A stretch of DNA of 64,000 nt. Source: Luteolibacter sp. LG18. GTDB lineage: Bacteria; Verrucomicrobiota; Verrucomicrobiia; Verrucomicrobiales; Akkermansiaceae. Location: the NCBI RefSeq assembly GCF_036322585.1, contig NZ_AP024600.1:1736001-1800000 (forward strand). The letters run 5' to 3'. The notes beneath the pieces were generated by a model. It did no database searches. It was not told where the DNA came from and saw nothing but the letters and a program-made list of their open reading frames with translations. Both the position numbers and the translations under genes were made by a program. Shown here piece after piece: positions 9,441-18,010 of the stretch (positions are counted from its first letter, which is position 1; each line of letters starts with the position of its first letter).

Positions 9441-9468
9441 TTTACTTTCCGGTAAATTTTATTAACAA
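9441..9468 (+). promoter_or_regulatory. Putative promoter of the amidase gene
   Basis: The 90-bp gap between 9408 and 9498 is strikingly AT-rich for this genome. TTTACT (9441-9446) and TAACAA (9463-9468) are separated by 16 bp and sit about 30 bp before the ATG. The match to a sigma-70-type promoter is only moderate, so this is a suggestion from composition and spacing. Confidence 0.3.
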
Positions 9469-9497
9469 TCCTGAACAGTTTCAAAACGCGAGGTATT

Positions 9498-10109
9498 ATG
9501 CGAACGATCTTCAAGCGACTTCTGGCCCTGGCGGCCGTCGGTGCGCTTACCTCCGCCACGGCGGAAGCGCGCTATTTCCGGACTGTCGTGATCGATGCGG
9601 GTCACGGCGGTTACGACAAGGGAGCCCAGTTCGGCCAGGTCTATGAAAAGCACCTGTGCCTGGACACCGCCACCCGGCTCCAGAATTACCTGCAGAGCAT
9701 GGGCTTCAAGACGGTGATGACGCGCAACAGCGACTACTTCGTTTCGCTGGCGGAGCGCGTGGCCATCACCCAGCGCTACAAGGATGCGATCTTCGTGGCG
9801 GTGCACTACAACTTCACCTACCGGGACAGCGCCTGTGGCCTGGAGACCTACTACGCCAACGGTGCCGAGAGCCAGAACCTCGCCCAGATGGTGCAGCAGA
9901 ACATCTGCCGCAAGGTGCGCGCCACCGACCGCGGCGCGAAGTTCGCCCGCTACTATGTGATTCGTAACAACACCTGCCCCGCGATCCTCGTGGAGTGCGG
10001 TTTCGTTTCGAATCCCACCGAGCGCCAGGGCATGAAAGCCGCCTGGTACCGTGATTCGCTGGCGAAGGCCATCGCCGATGGGGTGATGCGTTTCCGCCGC
10101 GACGGCTGA
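9498..10109 (+). CDS. N-acetylmuramoyl-L-alanine amidase (Amidase_3)
   Basis: A 203-residue secreted zinc amidase that cleaves the bond between N-acetylmuramic acid and L-alanine in peptidoglycan. A signal peptide covers about residues 1-24. The zinc ligands and catalytic Glu are in place: DAGHGG (His36), Glu50, AVHYN (His103), and ILVECGFVSN (Glu166). There is no AMIN or LysM targeting domain, so it is the minimal catalytic form. GAGG lies just before the ATG. A role in daughter-cell separation or wall turnover is inferred from the AmiABC family. Confidence 0.92.
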   Translation: MRTIFKRLLALAAVGALTSATAEARYFRTVVIDAGHGGYDKGAQFGQVYEKHLCLDTATRLQNYLQSMGFKTVMTRNSDYFVSLAERVAITQRYKDAIFVAVHYNFTYRDSACGLETYYANGAESQNLAQMVQQNICRKVRATDRGAKFARYYVIRNNTCPAILVECGFVSNPTERQGMKAAWYRDSLAKAIADGVMRFRRDG

Positions 10110-10155
10110 GGATTTTCCGCCTGTGCCCTGCCTGCCCGTGCGCTATGATGGCTGC

Positions 10156-11631
10156 ATGGGCGTGGTGACGGCGGATGAAATGCGGGCATTGGAAGAGGCG
10201 GCGTTCCAACGCGGGACGACCGCCTCCGTGTTGATGATCGAGGCCGGCCGTGGCCTTGGCCACGCGGTGGCCCGGTTCTTTCCCGAGCCCGGCACCGCGA
10301 TTGCGTGCCTTGGCAAGGGCCACAATGCCGGGGATGCCCTGGTGGCGCTCGGGGTCTTGAGGGACGCGGGTTGGAAGATCGCCATCCGTGCGGCCTGGCC
10401 CCAATCGGAATGGGCGGAACTCACTCGCGCGATGTTGGCCGCGCTCGGGGAAGTCGAGTGGCTGGACGGACCACCGGATCCGGCGGCAGCACGTCTGCCG
10501 CTGATTCTGTTGGATGGCCTGTTGGGCATCGGGGCCCGGGGTGGACCGCGGGGCGGGCTCGCCCCGCTCGCGGAAGAGATGCGCGCGCTCCGTCAGGCGG
10601 CGGGGGGCCGGATCGTGGCGGTGGATCTGCCCTCCGGGGTCGATGCCGATACCGGGGAAATCCATCCTGGCGCGGTGGTGGCGGATCTCACCCTCACCAT
10701 CGGCGTGCCGAAGCGCGGCTTGCTCATGGGACGTGCCGCGGACGCGGTGGGAGCGCTCGGATTGGTGCCAGTGGCGGAGCTGCCCGTCCCGGCCGGTGGC
10801 GACATGGCGATGATCTCGCCGTTCACGCTGGCGGGAGCATTGTCTCCGCGGCCATTCGATTTTCACAAGGGCCGGGCTGGCCGGGTCGGCATTCTGGCCG
10901 GATCCGCCGCCTACAGCGGGGCTGCTGTATTGGCCGCCACCGGAGCCCTGCGCGGGGGAGCGGGATTGGTGACGCTGCATGTTCCGGAAGAAGCCCATGC
11001 CGCGATCGCCGCGAAATGTCCGCCGGAGGTCATGGTCCGGGCGCTCCGTGATCCCAGGGAGCTGTTGGATTTCCGCTACGACAGCCTGGTGGTGGGACCC
11101 GGTCTCGGCGGCGTCGAGGCTGGCCTGGTGCGCAGGCTACTGATGGATTCCCCGGTTCCGGTGGTGATCGATGCCGATGCCTTGAACGCCATCGCGGGAG
11201 ACTTTCCGGAGTTGCCAGCCCATCACGTGCTGACCCCGCATCCCGGCGAGTTCCGCCGTCTCGCACCCGATCTGGCCGATTTGCCACGGGAAGAGGCGGC
11301 CCGGGCCTTCGCCGATCGCCATGCGCCGGTGCTGCTGCTGAAGGGAGCCCGCACGCTCGTGACCGCGGCGGGTGAACCGTTGTGGTGCAATTCCACCGGC
11401 TCACCCGGCATGGCGTCCGGCGGACAGGGGGATGCGCTCTCGGGAGTCATCGGCGCGTTGCTGGCAGGGGGGCTGGCTCCGCTGGAAGCCGCCGCCTGCG
11501 GGGCATGGCTCTGCGGCCGGGGCTCGGAGCGGGCGATTGCCGCGGGAGCGAGCGAGGAGTCCCTGCTCGCCAGCGATACCCTGGCCCATCTCGGCGGCGC
11601 GTTCCGCGATTGGCGGGAGCGCGGCCGCTGA
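10156..11631 (+). CDS. nnr: Bifunctional NAD(P)HX epimerase/dehydratase
   Basis: A 491-residue fusion of the two NAD(P)H-hydrate repair enzymes. The N-terminal 215 residues are the YjeF_N epimerase (NnrE), with GKGHNAGDALVALG and VAVDLPSGVDADTGE. The C-terminal part is the ADP/ATP-dependent dehydratase (NnrD, ribokinase-like), with GSAAYSGAAVLAATGALRGG, VVGPGLG, IDADALNA, LTPHPGEFRRL and GMASGGQGDALSGVIGALL. Together they restore hydrated NADH and NADPH. The frame is open from 10123, but the ATG at 10156 (MGVVTADEMRALEE) matches the usual N-terminus. It converges with the PIN/TRAM gene, leaving only 8 bp between them. Confidence 0.94.
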   Translation: MGVVTADEMRALEEAAFQRGTTASVLMIEAGRGLGHAVARFFPEPGTAIACLGKGHNAGDALVALGVLRDAGWKIAIRAAWPQSEWAELTRAMLAALGEVEWLDGPPDPAAARLPLILLDGLLGIGARGGPRGGLAPLAEEMRALRQAAGGRIVAVDLPSGVDADTGEIHPGAVVADLTLTIGVPKRGLLMGRAADAVGALGLVPVAELPVPAGGDMAMISPFTLAGALSPRPFDFHKGRAGRVGILAGSAAYSGAAVLAATGALRGGAGLVTLHVPEEAHAAIAAKCPPEVMVRALRDPRELLDFRYDSLVVGPGLGGVEAGLVRRLLMDSPVPVVIDADALNAIAGDFPELPAHHVLTPHPGEFRRLAPDLADLPREEAARAFADRHAPVLLLKGARTLVTAAGEPLWCNSTGSPGMASGGQGDALSGVIGALLAGGLAPLEAAACGAWLCGRGSERAIAAGASEESLLASDTLAHLGGAFRDWRERGR

Positions 11632-11639
11632 AACCGGGT

Positions 11640-12713
11640 TCAGGCGGCTTCGGCGAAAATCATCGTCCCGGCGCTCGTTTGCAGCGTGCTGATCACCAGC
11701 ACGTCCACCGAGGAGCCGATCTTCTGCACGGCGTGGTTCACCACGATCATCGTGCCATCGGCCAGATAGCCCACCGCCTGGTGCTCCTCCTTGCCGGGGC
11801 GCACCAGGGCGATCCGCAGCCGTTCACCGACGGCGACCACCGGCTTGAGCGCGTCCACCAGTTCCTGGATGTTCAGCGCGGGGACGTTTTGAAGTTTCGC
11901 CACTTTGCTCAGCGTGTCGTCGCTCGTCATCAGGCGCGCGCCCAGCAGGCGGGTGGTTTCCAGCAGGCGGCTGTTGAGGGTGGCGTTGGCGGCCGCGCCA
12001 TTGGACTCATGGATCGTGACCTGGAGATCCTTGGCGGTGCGCATTTGTTCCAGGCTGGCCAGCCCCCGCTCGCCGCGCTGGCGGTGCGCCGCAGAGGGGG
12101 AATGTGCCAGTGTTTGCAGCTCCTCCAGCACGAACCGCGGCACGATCAGGCGACCGTGGAGAAAGCCCGCCCGCAGGATCGCCGGAACCCGGCCATCCAT
12201 CACCGCCTCCGGGTCCAGCACGATCGGCTGGCCGCTGGAGGCATCCTGGCGAAAACGCACGTAGGGGATGATGAAGGCGAAATCGTCCCGGCTGCTGCGC
12301 AGTGCCAGCACCACTCCGATGAATCCGAAACTGGCGAACAGGGTCACGTCGAACGCCAGCTTCAGCGTGTTCACCAGCAGGTCGAACTCCGCTTGCTCCA
12401 GCGGCGTCCGGTCCTTGTCGCGGAATGCCGGTTCGATCAATGCCGAGAATTGCACCCGGGTCAGCAGCCAGGCGCAGAACAGGCCCACGCACAGGCCGAA
12501 GGTGGCGGTGGAAAACCCGCGCAGCGAGAAGCCGCGGATCATCGTTTCCACCAGGATGAAAAAGCCCGCCACCAGCAGCCCGCCCAGCAGGCCCATCCAC
12601 ATCGGCACGCCGCGCTCGACCCCCCGCGTGCTCAGCGCGATCGCGAAGCCCGCGGCTTCACAGACCAACAGATAGGTCAGGCGGGCGACATTGACGGAAG
12701 GCTGGGAGGACAT
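11640..12713 (-). CDS. PIN and TRAM domain membrane protein (YacL-like)
   Basis: A 357-residue protein. Four hydrophobic segments fill the first 140 residues. A PIN nuclease-like domain follows (about 165-285: VLDPEAVMDGRVPAIL, LIVPRFVLEELQTLAHS, LMTSDDTLSKVA, LNIQELVDAL), and a C-terminal TRAM domain (VAVGERLRIALVRPGKEEHQAVGYL...MIVVN) should bind RNA. This is the B. subtilis YacL architecture. The conserved acidic residues of the PIN active site (Asp after VL, Glu in LEEL, Asp in TSDD) are present, so RNase activity is possible, but the cellular role of YacL proteins is unclear. Confidence 0.88.
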   Translation of the reverse strand: MSSQPSVNVARLTYLLVCEAAGFAIALSTRGVERGVPMWMGLLGGLLVAGFFILVETMIRGFSLRGFSTATFGLCVGLFCAWLLTRVQFSALIEPAFRDKDRTPLEQAEFDLLVNTLKLAFDVTLFASFGFIGVVLALRSSRDDFAFIIPYVRFRQDASSGQPIVLDPEAVMDGRVPAILRAGFLHGRLIVPRFVLEELQTLAHSPSAAHRQRGERGLASLEQMRTAKDLQVTIHESNGAAANATLNSRLLETTRLLGARLMTSDDTLSKVAKLQNVPALNIQELVDALKPVVAVGERLRIALVRPGKEEHQAVGYLADGTMIVVNHAVQKIGSSVDVLVISTLQTSAGTMIFAEAA

Positions 12714-12776
12714 GGGGTGCGTCTCCCATCACCATTCGTCAACGCCATTGCTACGGCAAGCCTAACCGTCCGGCCT

Positions 12777-13532
12777 TCAGGACTCCAGACCGCCCGGGTT
12801 CCGGCCGATTCCGGCCACCAGCGCCGCCAAGCGTCGCAGCCGATCCCACTTGGACTTCCATGGGCGGGTGGGCCGGGTGACGTTCCAGCCTCGCTTTCGG
12901 CCGATCGCGGTGAGGTGCTCGGATGGATTGATCAACGTGGCGGTTTTGCAGATCGCCAGCAGCGGCAGGTCCGCGGTGCTGTCCGTGTAGCCGTGTGAGT
13001 TTCTCAGATGGCCGTCCTTGAAGCGGTCCGGCATCAATTCCCGGAGGCGGTCGACCTTCGCCATGCCCTTGTGGTTTTTCAGGTCCGGGAAAAAAGGCAG
13101 CCGGTCTGGGATTTCCACCGGGGTGCCCAGCGTGAGATCGAAACCGAGGCGGCGGCCGATCTCCGTGACATAGAATTCCGGGCTCGCCGAGGTGAGCACC
13201 AGCAGGTCGCCTTTTGCACGATGGCGCTCCAGCTCCGCCAGGACCTCGGGGTAAAACCGCAGTTCCCGCGCGAAGGCCCGGGCGTGCGAGACCAGCTCGG
13301 AGGATTCCATCCGCCACAGGTAGCACAGGAAAATGCGCTTCATCGTCTCCGCTCCCAGCCATTTGGCGAAAGGCGTGAACGGCAGGAACACCAGCAGGTA
13401 GAACCGCCGCCACGGAGCGCGGCGCAGCACCCGATGGCAAAACAGCACCTGGCAATCCCAAGGCAGCAGGGTGCCATCGAGGTCGAAGAGCGCGATGCCG
13501 CGCGGGCGGGTGGTATCCGTTGGAAATGGCAC
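12777..13532 (-). CDS. HAD-IB family phosphatase (SerB-like)
   Basis: About 251 residues with all HAD motifs: LFDLDGTLL (motif I), LLVLTSASP (motif II) and HGYTDSTADLPLL (motifs III/IV). The helical cap segment (RFYLLVFLPFTPFAKWLGAETMKRIFL) is typical of HAD-IB phosphatases related to phosphoserine phosphatase. The substrate is not predictable, and this family includes phospholipid-head and phosphoserine phosphatases. The start is a best guess: GTG at 13530-13532 (VPFPTDTTRPRG), with no ATG upstream close enough. It diverges from the cyclophilin gene, whose start is only about 65 bp away. Confidence 0.82.
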   Translation of the reverse strand: MPFPTDTTRPRGIALFDLDGTLLPWDCQVLFCHRVLRRAPWRRFYLLVFLPFTPFAKWLGAETMKRIFLCYLWRMESSELVSHARAFARELRFYPEVLAELERHRAKGDLLVLTSASPEFYVTEIGRRLGFDLTLGTPVEIPDRLPFFPDLKNHKGMAKVDRLRELMPDRFKDGHLRNSHGYTDSTADLPLLAICKTATLINPSEHLTAIGRKRGWNVTRPTRPWKSKWDRLRRLAALVAGIGRNPGGLES

Positions 13533-13598
13533 GTGGAGAAGGCTTTCCGGGAGAATCCCGACTTGCAAGCTCGCGTTGATGCAGGCAGCTTCCGCGCC

Positions 13599-14882
13599 AT
13601 GCGGAAAACCCTCTTCGCTTTGGCCCTCGCCGCTCTGCCGTTGCCCGCCATCGCGCAGGTCTTCGCGGACATCCAGACCTCCCAAGGGACGTTCACCTGC
13701 CAGTTGAACCACGCGGAAACCCCGAAGGCCGTTGCCAATTTCGTCACGCTCGCGGAAGGCACGCGCACGTGGTTGGACGAAACCACCGGAGCCGTGTCGA
13801 CGATCCGCCCCGCCAAGCCCTTCTATGATGGCCTGACCTTCCACCGGGTGGTCGACAACGCGGGTTTCCGGGTCATCCAAGGTGGCTCCCGGGCGGGTGA
13901 TGGTTCGGATGGTCCGGGTTACAACATTCCGGATGAGTTCCGGGAAGCGGTTCCCGCGAGCTACAAGTTCGACCAGCCCTACGTGCTGGCGATGGCAAAC
14001 GCGGGCCGCAACAGCGCGGGTGCCCAGTTCTTCGTCACCGGTGGCGCCATTCCGGATCTGGAAGGCCACTACACCGTCTTCGGCAAGGTGGTGTCCGGCC
14101 AGGATGTGGTGGAGGCGATCCTGGCGGTCGATACCGATGCCAACGACAAGCCGACCACGCCGGTGACCATCCAGCACGTGGCGATCCGCCGTGTCGGTCA
14201 GGATGCCACTCGTTTCGTGGCGACCCGCGTCGCGCTTCCCAAGGTCACCGCTCCCCGTTTCCGGACCAGCACCATCCCGGCACCCGATCCCAACGCGCGG
14301 ACGTTCATCGCTTTCAACCAGATGGCCAAGAGCACGGCCCGCCTGTTCTACTATGACGCCACCGACGCGAACCCGTCTTGGAAAAGCTCCGGCGGCCGCT
14401 ACATGGGACCGGGCGAGAAGATGCTGAAGACCATGCTGGCGAATATCCCCCCGGCGAAAGTCACCTATACCCTCCAGCACCGGGCCGCCGTGGCGACCTA
14501 TCCCGCCGACCTTTTGACTCCCGGCGGCCTTCTGGGTTCGCAGCTCTACGTCGAGAACGAGTCCGGCAGCTACCTGTTCCGTTTCAATGTCACGGGTGAC
14601 AAGACCTACCTGATCGAGACCGCGTCCAATGAAACCAAGACCGGCGTGATCCAGGGAGTCAGCTATTCCGCCGACGGCTATTGGGGGGATGTCATCGTCG
14701 ATCTGGGAAATGACGGTGTGTATCGCTTCCATCTGTCGTCCTCGGCCAAGACCAAGGCCGGAGTGATCACCGGGGCTCAGGACGGCTACTTCTACAGCTT
14801 CATCCAATACATCATGACCGGCAATCCGTGGGTGGCGTACGAGGACAATACCGAGTTCTCCTGGTCACCGCTGCCGAAGTGA
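13599..14882 (+). CDS. Secreted cyclophilin-type peptidyl-prolyl isomerase
   Basis: A 427-residue protein with a signal peptide (1-19, ending PAIAQ). Residues 20-205 form a cyclophilin domain: FYDGLTFHRVV, GGSRAGDGSDGPGYNIPDEF, LAMANAGRNSAGAQFFVT and GHYTVFGKVV. The usual FHRVI and QFFIT signatures are thus present and prolyl isomerase activity on exported proteins is expected. The C-terminal 200 residues are an added beta-rich region of unknown function (about 250-427), ending EFSWSPLP. The ATG is at 13599. A strong hairpin follows the stop. Confidence 0.9.
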   Translation: MRKTLFALALAALPLPAIAQVFADIQTSQGTFTCQLNHAETPKAVANFVTLAEGTRTWLDETTGAVSTIRPAKPFYDGLTFHRVVDNAGFRVIQGGSRAGDGSDGPGYNIPDEFREAVPASYKFDQPYVLAMANAGRNSAGAQFFVTGGAIPDLEGHYTVFGKVVSGQDVVEAILAVDTDANDKPTTPVTIQHVAIRRVGQDATRFVATRVALPKVTAPRFRTSTIPAPDPNARTFIAFNQMAKSTARLFYYDATDANPSWKSSGGRYMGPGEKMLKTMLANIPPAKVTYTLQHRAAVATYPADLLTPGGLLGSQLYVENESGSYLFRFNVTGDKTYLIETASNETKTGVIQGVSYSADGYWGDVIVDLGNDGVYRFHLSSSAKTKAGVITGAQDGYFYSFIQYIMTGNPWVAYEDNTEFSWSPLPK

Positions 14883-14910
14883 GGCGCGGGATGTGAAACC
14901 TTGAAACACG

Positions 14911-14936
14911 AATGGCGGCCCGCAGGCCGCCATTTT
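14911..14936 (+). terminator. Rho-independent terminator after the cyclophilin gene
   Basis: A perfect 10-bp stem, AATGGCGGCC (14911-14920) with GGCCGCCATT (14925-14934), has a CGCA loop and is followed by TT and, after a G, TTTT. It lies 29 bp after the stop of the cyclophilin gene and before the convergent DUF1501 gene. Confidence 0.85.
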
Positions 14937-14961
14937 GTTTTCCGGGGGATCGATCGACCGA

Positions 14962-16257
14962 TCAGCCGATGAACCCGAGCTTGTTGAAGCTGCCCTTGAG
15001 GATCGGGGCCGAGGGGGTCTTGAGCCAGTCCTCGAGGACGGTGGCGTAGATGCCGCGGAAGTCGGTGTTGAACTTCAGGTCACCCTGCGTCAGGTCGGTG
15101 AGGCTGGGATACTTGCCGTAGAGGCCGCCCTTCACCCCCTGGCCGAGGGTGAAGAGGCAGGAACCTTGGCCGTGGTCGGTGCCGCCGCTGGCATTCTCGC
15201 CCACGCGGCGTCCGAACTCGGAGAAGGTCATCACCACCACGCGGTCGGCGGCACCCTGTTCCTTGAGGTCGGCCATGAAGGACTTCAGCGCGCTGTCGAG
15301 CTGGCCCAGCAGCCGGTCCTGCGTGCCCATCTGGTTGTTGTGGGTGTCGAAGCCGCCGTGGGAGACGTAGAAGACACGGGTCGGCAGCTTGCCGGCGATC
15401 ATGCGGCCCACCAGGTTCAGGCTGCGGGCGAGGGGCGTGCCGTCGTACTGCACCTTGGTGCGGTGCTTCGAGGCGATCTCGAGGATCTTCGCCGAGCTGA
15501 CCTGGGCATCGAGCGCCACGCGTTCGAGGAAGGCGAGGTTGCTTTCGCCCCTCACCACGCCGGTCTTGCCGCCCGCGGCCATGGCGATCGAGTTGCCTTC
15601 CGCGGGTGTGTCCGGGCGGTTGAGCTCGGAGAAGAATTCCTCGGCGGTCTTCGAGTCGTCGTTGCCGTTGATCCAGCGGTAGAGTTCCGGGCTGGAAAGG
15701 CAGATGCCGGGATTCTTCACCGCGCCGAAGGCCTCCGGCTGGGTCTTGCTGAAGCTGATGCCCACGGTCGGATCGCTGCCGGAGCAGGCGTTGTCGAAGT
15801 AGCGGCCCAGCCAGCCGGTGTTCGAGCGGTTCGCCGGATCGGCGGTTTCCCAGATCGAGGTCGAGACGAAGTGCGAGCGGTTCGGATTCGGATAGCCCAC
15901 GCCCTGCAGGATCGCGAGGTCGCCTTCCTTGAACTGCGAGCCCAGCCACGGCATCGCGCTGTTCAGGCCGCAGTAGTCGGAGAGGCGGATGATGTCCTTC
16001 TCCTTCTTCGCGAGGCGCGGACGGGCCTTGTGGTAGGCGTCGTCGGCGAAGGGGACGAGGGTGTTCAGGCCGTCGTTGCCGCCGGCGAGCTGGATTACCA
16101 CCAGGATCGGACCGTCCTTGCCGGTCACGGCCTGGGTCGCCAGGTCCTTGGAGTCGTTGTGGAGCTGGGCGAACGTGTTTTCCACGAACATCGGCACGGT
16201 CCAGGTGGCGGAGGCACCGAGCAGCGTGGCGCGGAGGAAATCGCGGCGGGTCTTCAT
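14962..16257 (-). CDS. DUF1501 family protein (Tat-exported)
   Basis: A 431-residue protein with a twin-arginine leader (KTRRDFLRATLLGAS, residues 2-16). The body carries the DUF1501 pattern: ILVVIQLAGGNDGLNTLVPF near residue 50, HGGFDTHNNQ near 300, and VVVMTFSEFGRRVGENASGGTDHG near 350. The fold is related to alkaline phosphatase/sulfatase, and the family is very common in Verrucomicrobiota and Planctomycetota, but no activity is established. It follows the DUF1800 gene by 40 bp on the same strand, the standard pair in these phyla. Confidence 0.92.
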   Translation of the reverse strand: MKTRRDFLRATLLGASATWTVPMFVENTFAQLHNDSKDLATQAVTGKDGPILVVIQLAGGNDGLNTLVPFADDAYHKARPRLAKKEKDIIRLSDYCGLNSAMPWLGSQFKEGDLAILQGVGYPNPNRSHFVSTSIWETADPANRSNTGWLGRYFDNACSGSDPTVGISFSKTQPEAFGAVKNPGICLSSPELYRWINGNDDSKTAEEFFSELNRPDTPAEGNSIAMAAGGKTGVVRGESNLAFLERVALDAQVSSAKILEIASKHRTKVQYDGTPLARSLNLVGRMIAGKLPTRVFYVSHGGFDTHNNQMGTQDRLLGQLDSALKSFMADLKEQGAADRVVVMTFSEFGRRVGENASGGTDHGQGSCLFTLGQGVKGGLYGKYPSLTDLTQGDLKFNTDFRGIYATVLEDWLKTPSAPILKGSFNKLGFIG

Positions 16258-16297
16258 GGCTGTTGAGAGGTGAAAGTTGAGAGTTGGGGGAAAGGGT

Positions 16298-17911
16298 TCA
16301 GACGAGCTGGTACTCCGGCGTGCTGAGCATCAGGTGGACGAGTTCGGCCACCTCGTGGTTGGTGAAGACGACGCCTTCCTTCTCCTCGGCGAAGGCGATG
16401 AAGCGCTTGCGGTTCTTGTCCGCCAGCGGGGCTTGGAAGAAGCGCAGGGCCAGCGAGTCCACCAGGTCCTCGTGGCGCTTGCGGAGTTCGCGCGGGACGA
16501 TCCGGTCGTAATCCGGGCCGCGCCAGTTGCGGGCGGCCACCTCGGTGGCCACGGCCACGCGTTCAGGCGTGGCCTTCTTGCCGAGCGCCTTGCCCGCACC
16601 CTTGCCGCCACCGTCCTCGTCCTGCATCTCCATGCTGCCGTCCTTGTCCGCCATCGCCATCGGCTCCTCGCCTGGCAGCGGTCGGTCGGGGGCCTTGTCC
16701 GCGCCCTTGGTGATGAAGCCGGCCACGTTGTAGCGGGTGAGCAGGGTGTTGGTGTTGATCCACGCCTTGCCCCAGTCCCAGCCCGCCACGTTCGGCGGAT
16801 TGAACAGCACCTGCCCGAGCTGCTGCTGGGCGATCATCGTGTAGCCCTGTGGCGTTTGGTTCAGCTCGAGCTGCTTGAGCATGCCGATCAGGAACTGGAT
16901 CGGGCACTTGATCTGGTTGCGCACCACCTCGTCGGAGTAGAACTGCTTCGAAAGGAAGATCTCGCGCAGCAGCGGGGCGACCTCGTAGTTCGCCTCGCGG
17001 AAGGTGGTGGCCAGCGCGTCGACCGCGGAGGCCGGCGGATCCTCGGCGGCGAAGTATTCCCACAGCTTCGCGGCCATGAATTTCGCGGCCTGTGGCTGCT
17101 CGAAGATCAGGTTCACGATGTCGTCACCGTCGAACTTGCCGGTCTTGCCGAAGACGGTCTTCTCGCCCTCGTCCCACATGCGCTTGTTGTGGAACACCGT
17201 GCCGTTCTGGCGGTTGAGCTGGTAGCCGGTGAAGGCGCGCGCGGCCTCGCGGATGTCCTGCTCGGTGTAGTGGCCTTCACCCAAGGTGAAGAGCTCCATC
17301 ACCTCGCGGGCGAAGTTTTCGTTCGGTTTGCCCTTCTTCGAGTTCTGGGTGTCGAGGTAGAGCATCATCGCCGGGTTCTTGGCGATCTCGTGGGTGAGCT
17401 GGCGGAAGTTCCCGGTGGCGTTGCGGCGGAACAGGGCATTCTGCATCATCAGCAGCACCGGCTGTTTCACCTTCTGGATCGAGGTGGCGAAATGGTCGTG
17501 CCAGAACAGGGTCATTTTCTCCCGCAACGGCGCCTTGGTGTGGAGCATGGCGCGGAACCACCAGCCCTGGCCCTCGATGCCGTGTTGGCGGTTTTCCTTC
17601 TGCTCGGCCTGGTTGGCGTTCTTCTTCGCCTTTTCGGCCTCCTCGGGCGTCATGTTCTTGGTCGCCTCGCGAACTTGACGGAGCTGGGCGATGCGCTGCT
17701 GCATGTCCTCCGCCATTTTCTCCGGCGAGCACCACTCGGGCATCGAGAACTCGTCCGGGCCCACGGCGGGCTTCAGCAGGGAATCCACGGCCTTGGTCCG
17801 GCCGAGGGTGTGGAACGCCTTGATGTCGGCCGGGCTCCCGCCGAATCCGGCGCGGTTCAGGAGATGCGCGGCTTCATAGATCGTCCAGGTGTCGGAGGCT
17901 TGCGGAAGCAT
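16298..17911 (-). CDS. DUF1800 family protein
   Basis: About 537 residues. The N-terminus (EAAHLLNRAGFGGSPADIKAFHTLG) and the stretch REKMTLFWHDHFATS are the family signatures, followed by NENFAREVMELFTLGEGHYTEQDIREAARAFTG. No enzymatic role is known. DUF1800 and DUF1501 genes travel together and are thought to act as a unit outside the cytoplasm, though no signal peptide is obvious here. The frame begins at a TTG at 17929; the ATG at 17911 (MLPQASDTWTIYEAAH) is preferred. A low-complexity acidic/Gly stretch lies near residues 430-455. Confidence 0.9.
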   Translation of the reverse strand: MLPQASDTWTIYEAAHLLNRAGFGGSPADIKAFHTLGRTKAVDSLLKPAVGPDEFSMPEWCSPEKMAEDMQQRIAQLRQVREATKNMTPEEAEKAKKNANQAEQKENRQHGIEGQGWWFRAMLHTKAPLREKMTLFWHDHFATSIQKVKQPVLLMMQNALFRRNATGNFRQLTHEIAKNPAMMLYLDTQNSKKGKPNENFAREVMELFTLGEGHYTEQDIREAARAFTGYQLNRQNGTVFHNKRMWDEGEKTVFGKTGKFDGDDIVNLIFEQPQAAKFMAAKLWEYFAAEDPPASAVDALATTFREANYEVAPLLREIFLSKQFYSDEVVRNQIKCPIQFLIGMLKQLELNQTPQGYTMIAQQQLGQVLFNPPNVAGWDWGKAWINTNTLLTRYNVAGFITKGADKAPDRPLPGEEPMAMADKDGSMEMQDEDGGGKGAGKALGKKATPERVAVATEVAARNWRGPDYDRIVPRELRKRHEDLVDSLALRFFQAPLADKNRKRFIAFAEEKEGVVFTNHEVAELVHLMLSTPEYQLV

Positions 17912-18010
17912 GGTCGGAAGGGGTTGCAAAGAGGATAACCCGGGGCCGGGGTAAAAGTTTCACCTCCCTTTTGCTTGATTCCGGGTCATGGTTTTCCCAC
18001 CTCCCCGCGC

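Noticed and set aside
9421..9470. AT-rich region after the gene at 8536 considered as a terminator
   Set aside because: The possible stem (TTTAC with GTAAA) is short and AT-only; a promoter fits position and composition better.
12777..14807. A 676-codon reverse frame running through the cyclophilin gene
   Set aside because: Only the last 251 codons make a recognisable protein (HAD-IB phosphatase); the rest is antisense to the cyclophilin and has no known family.
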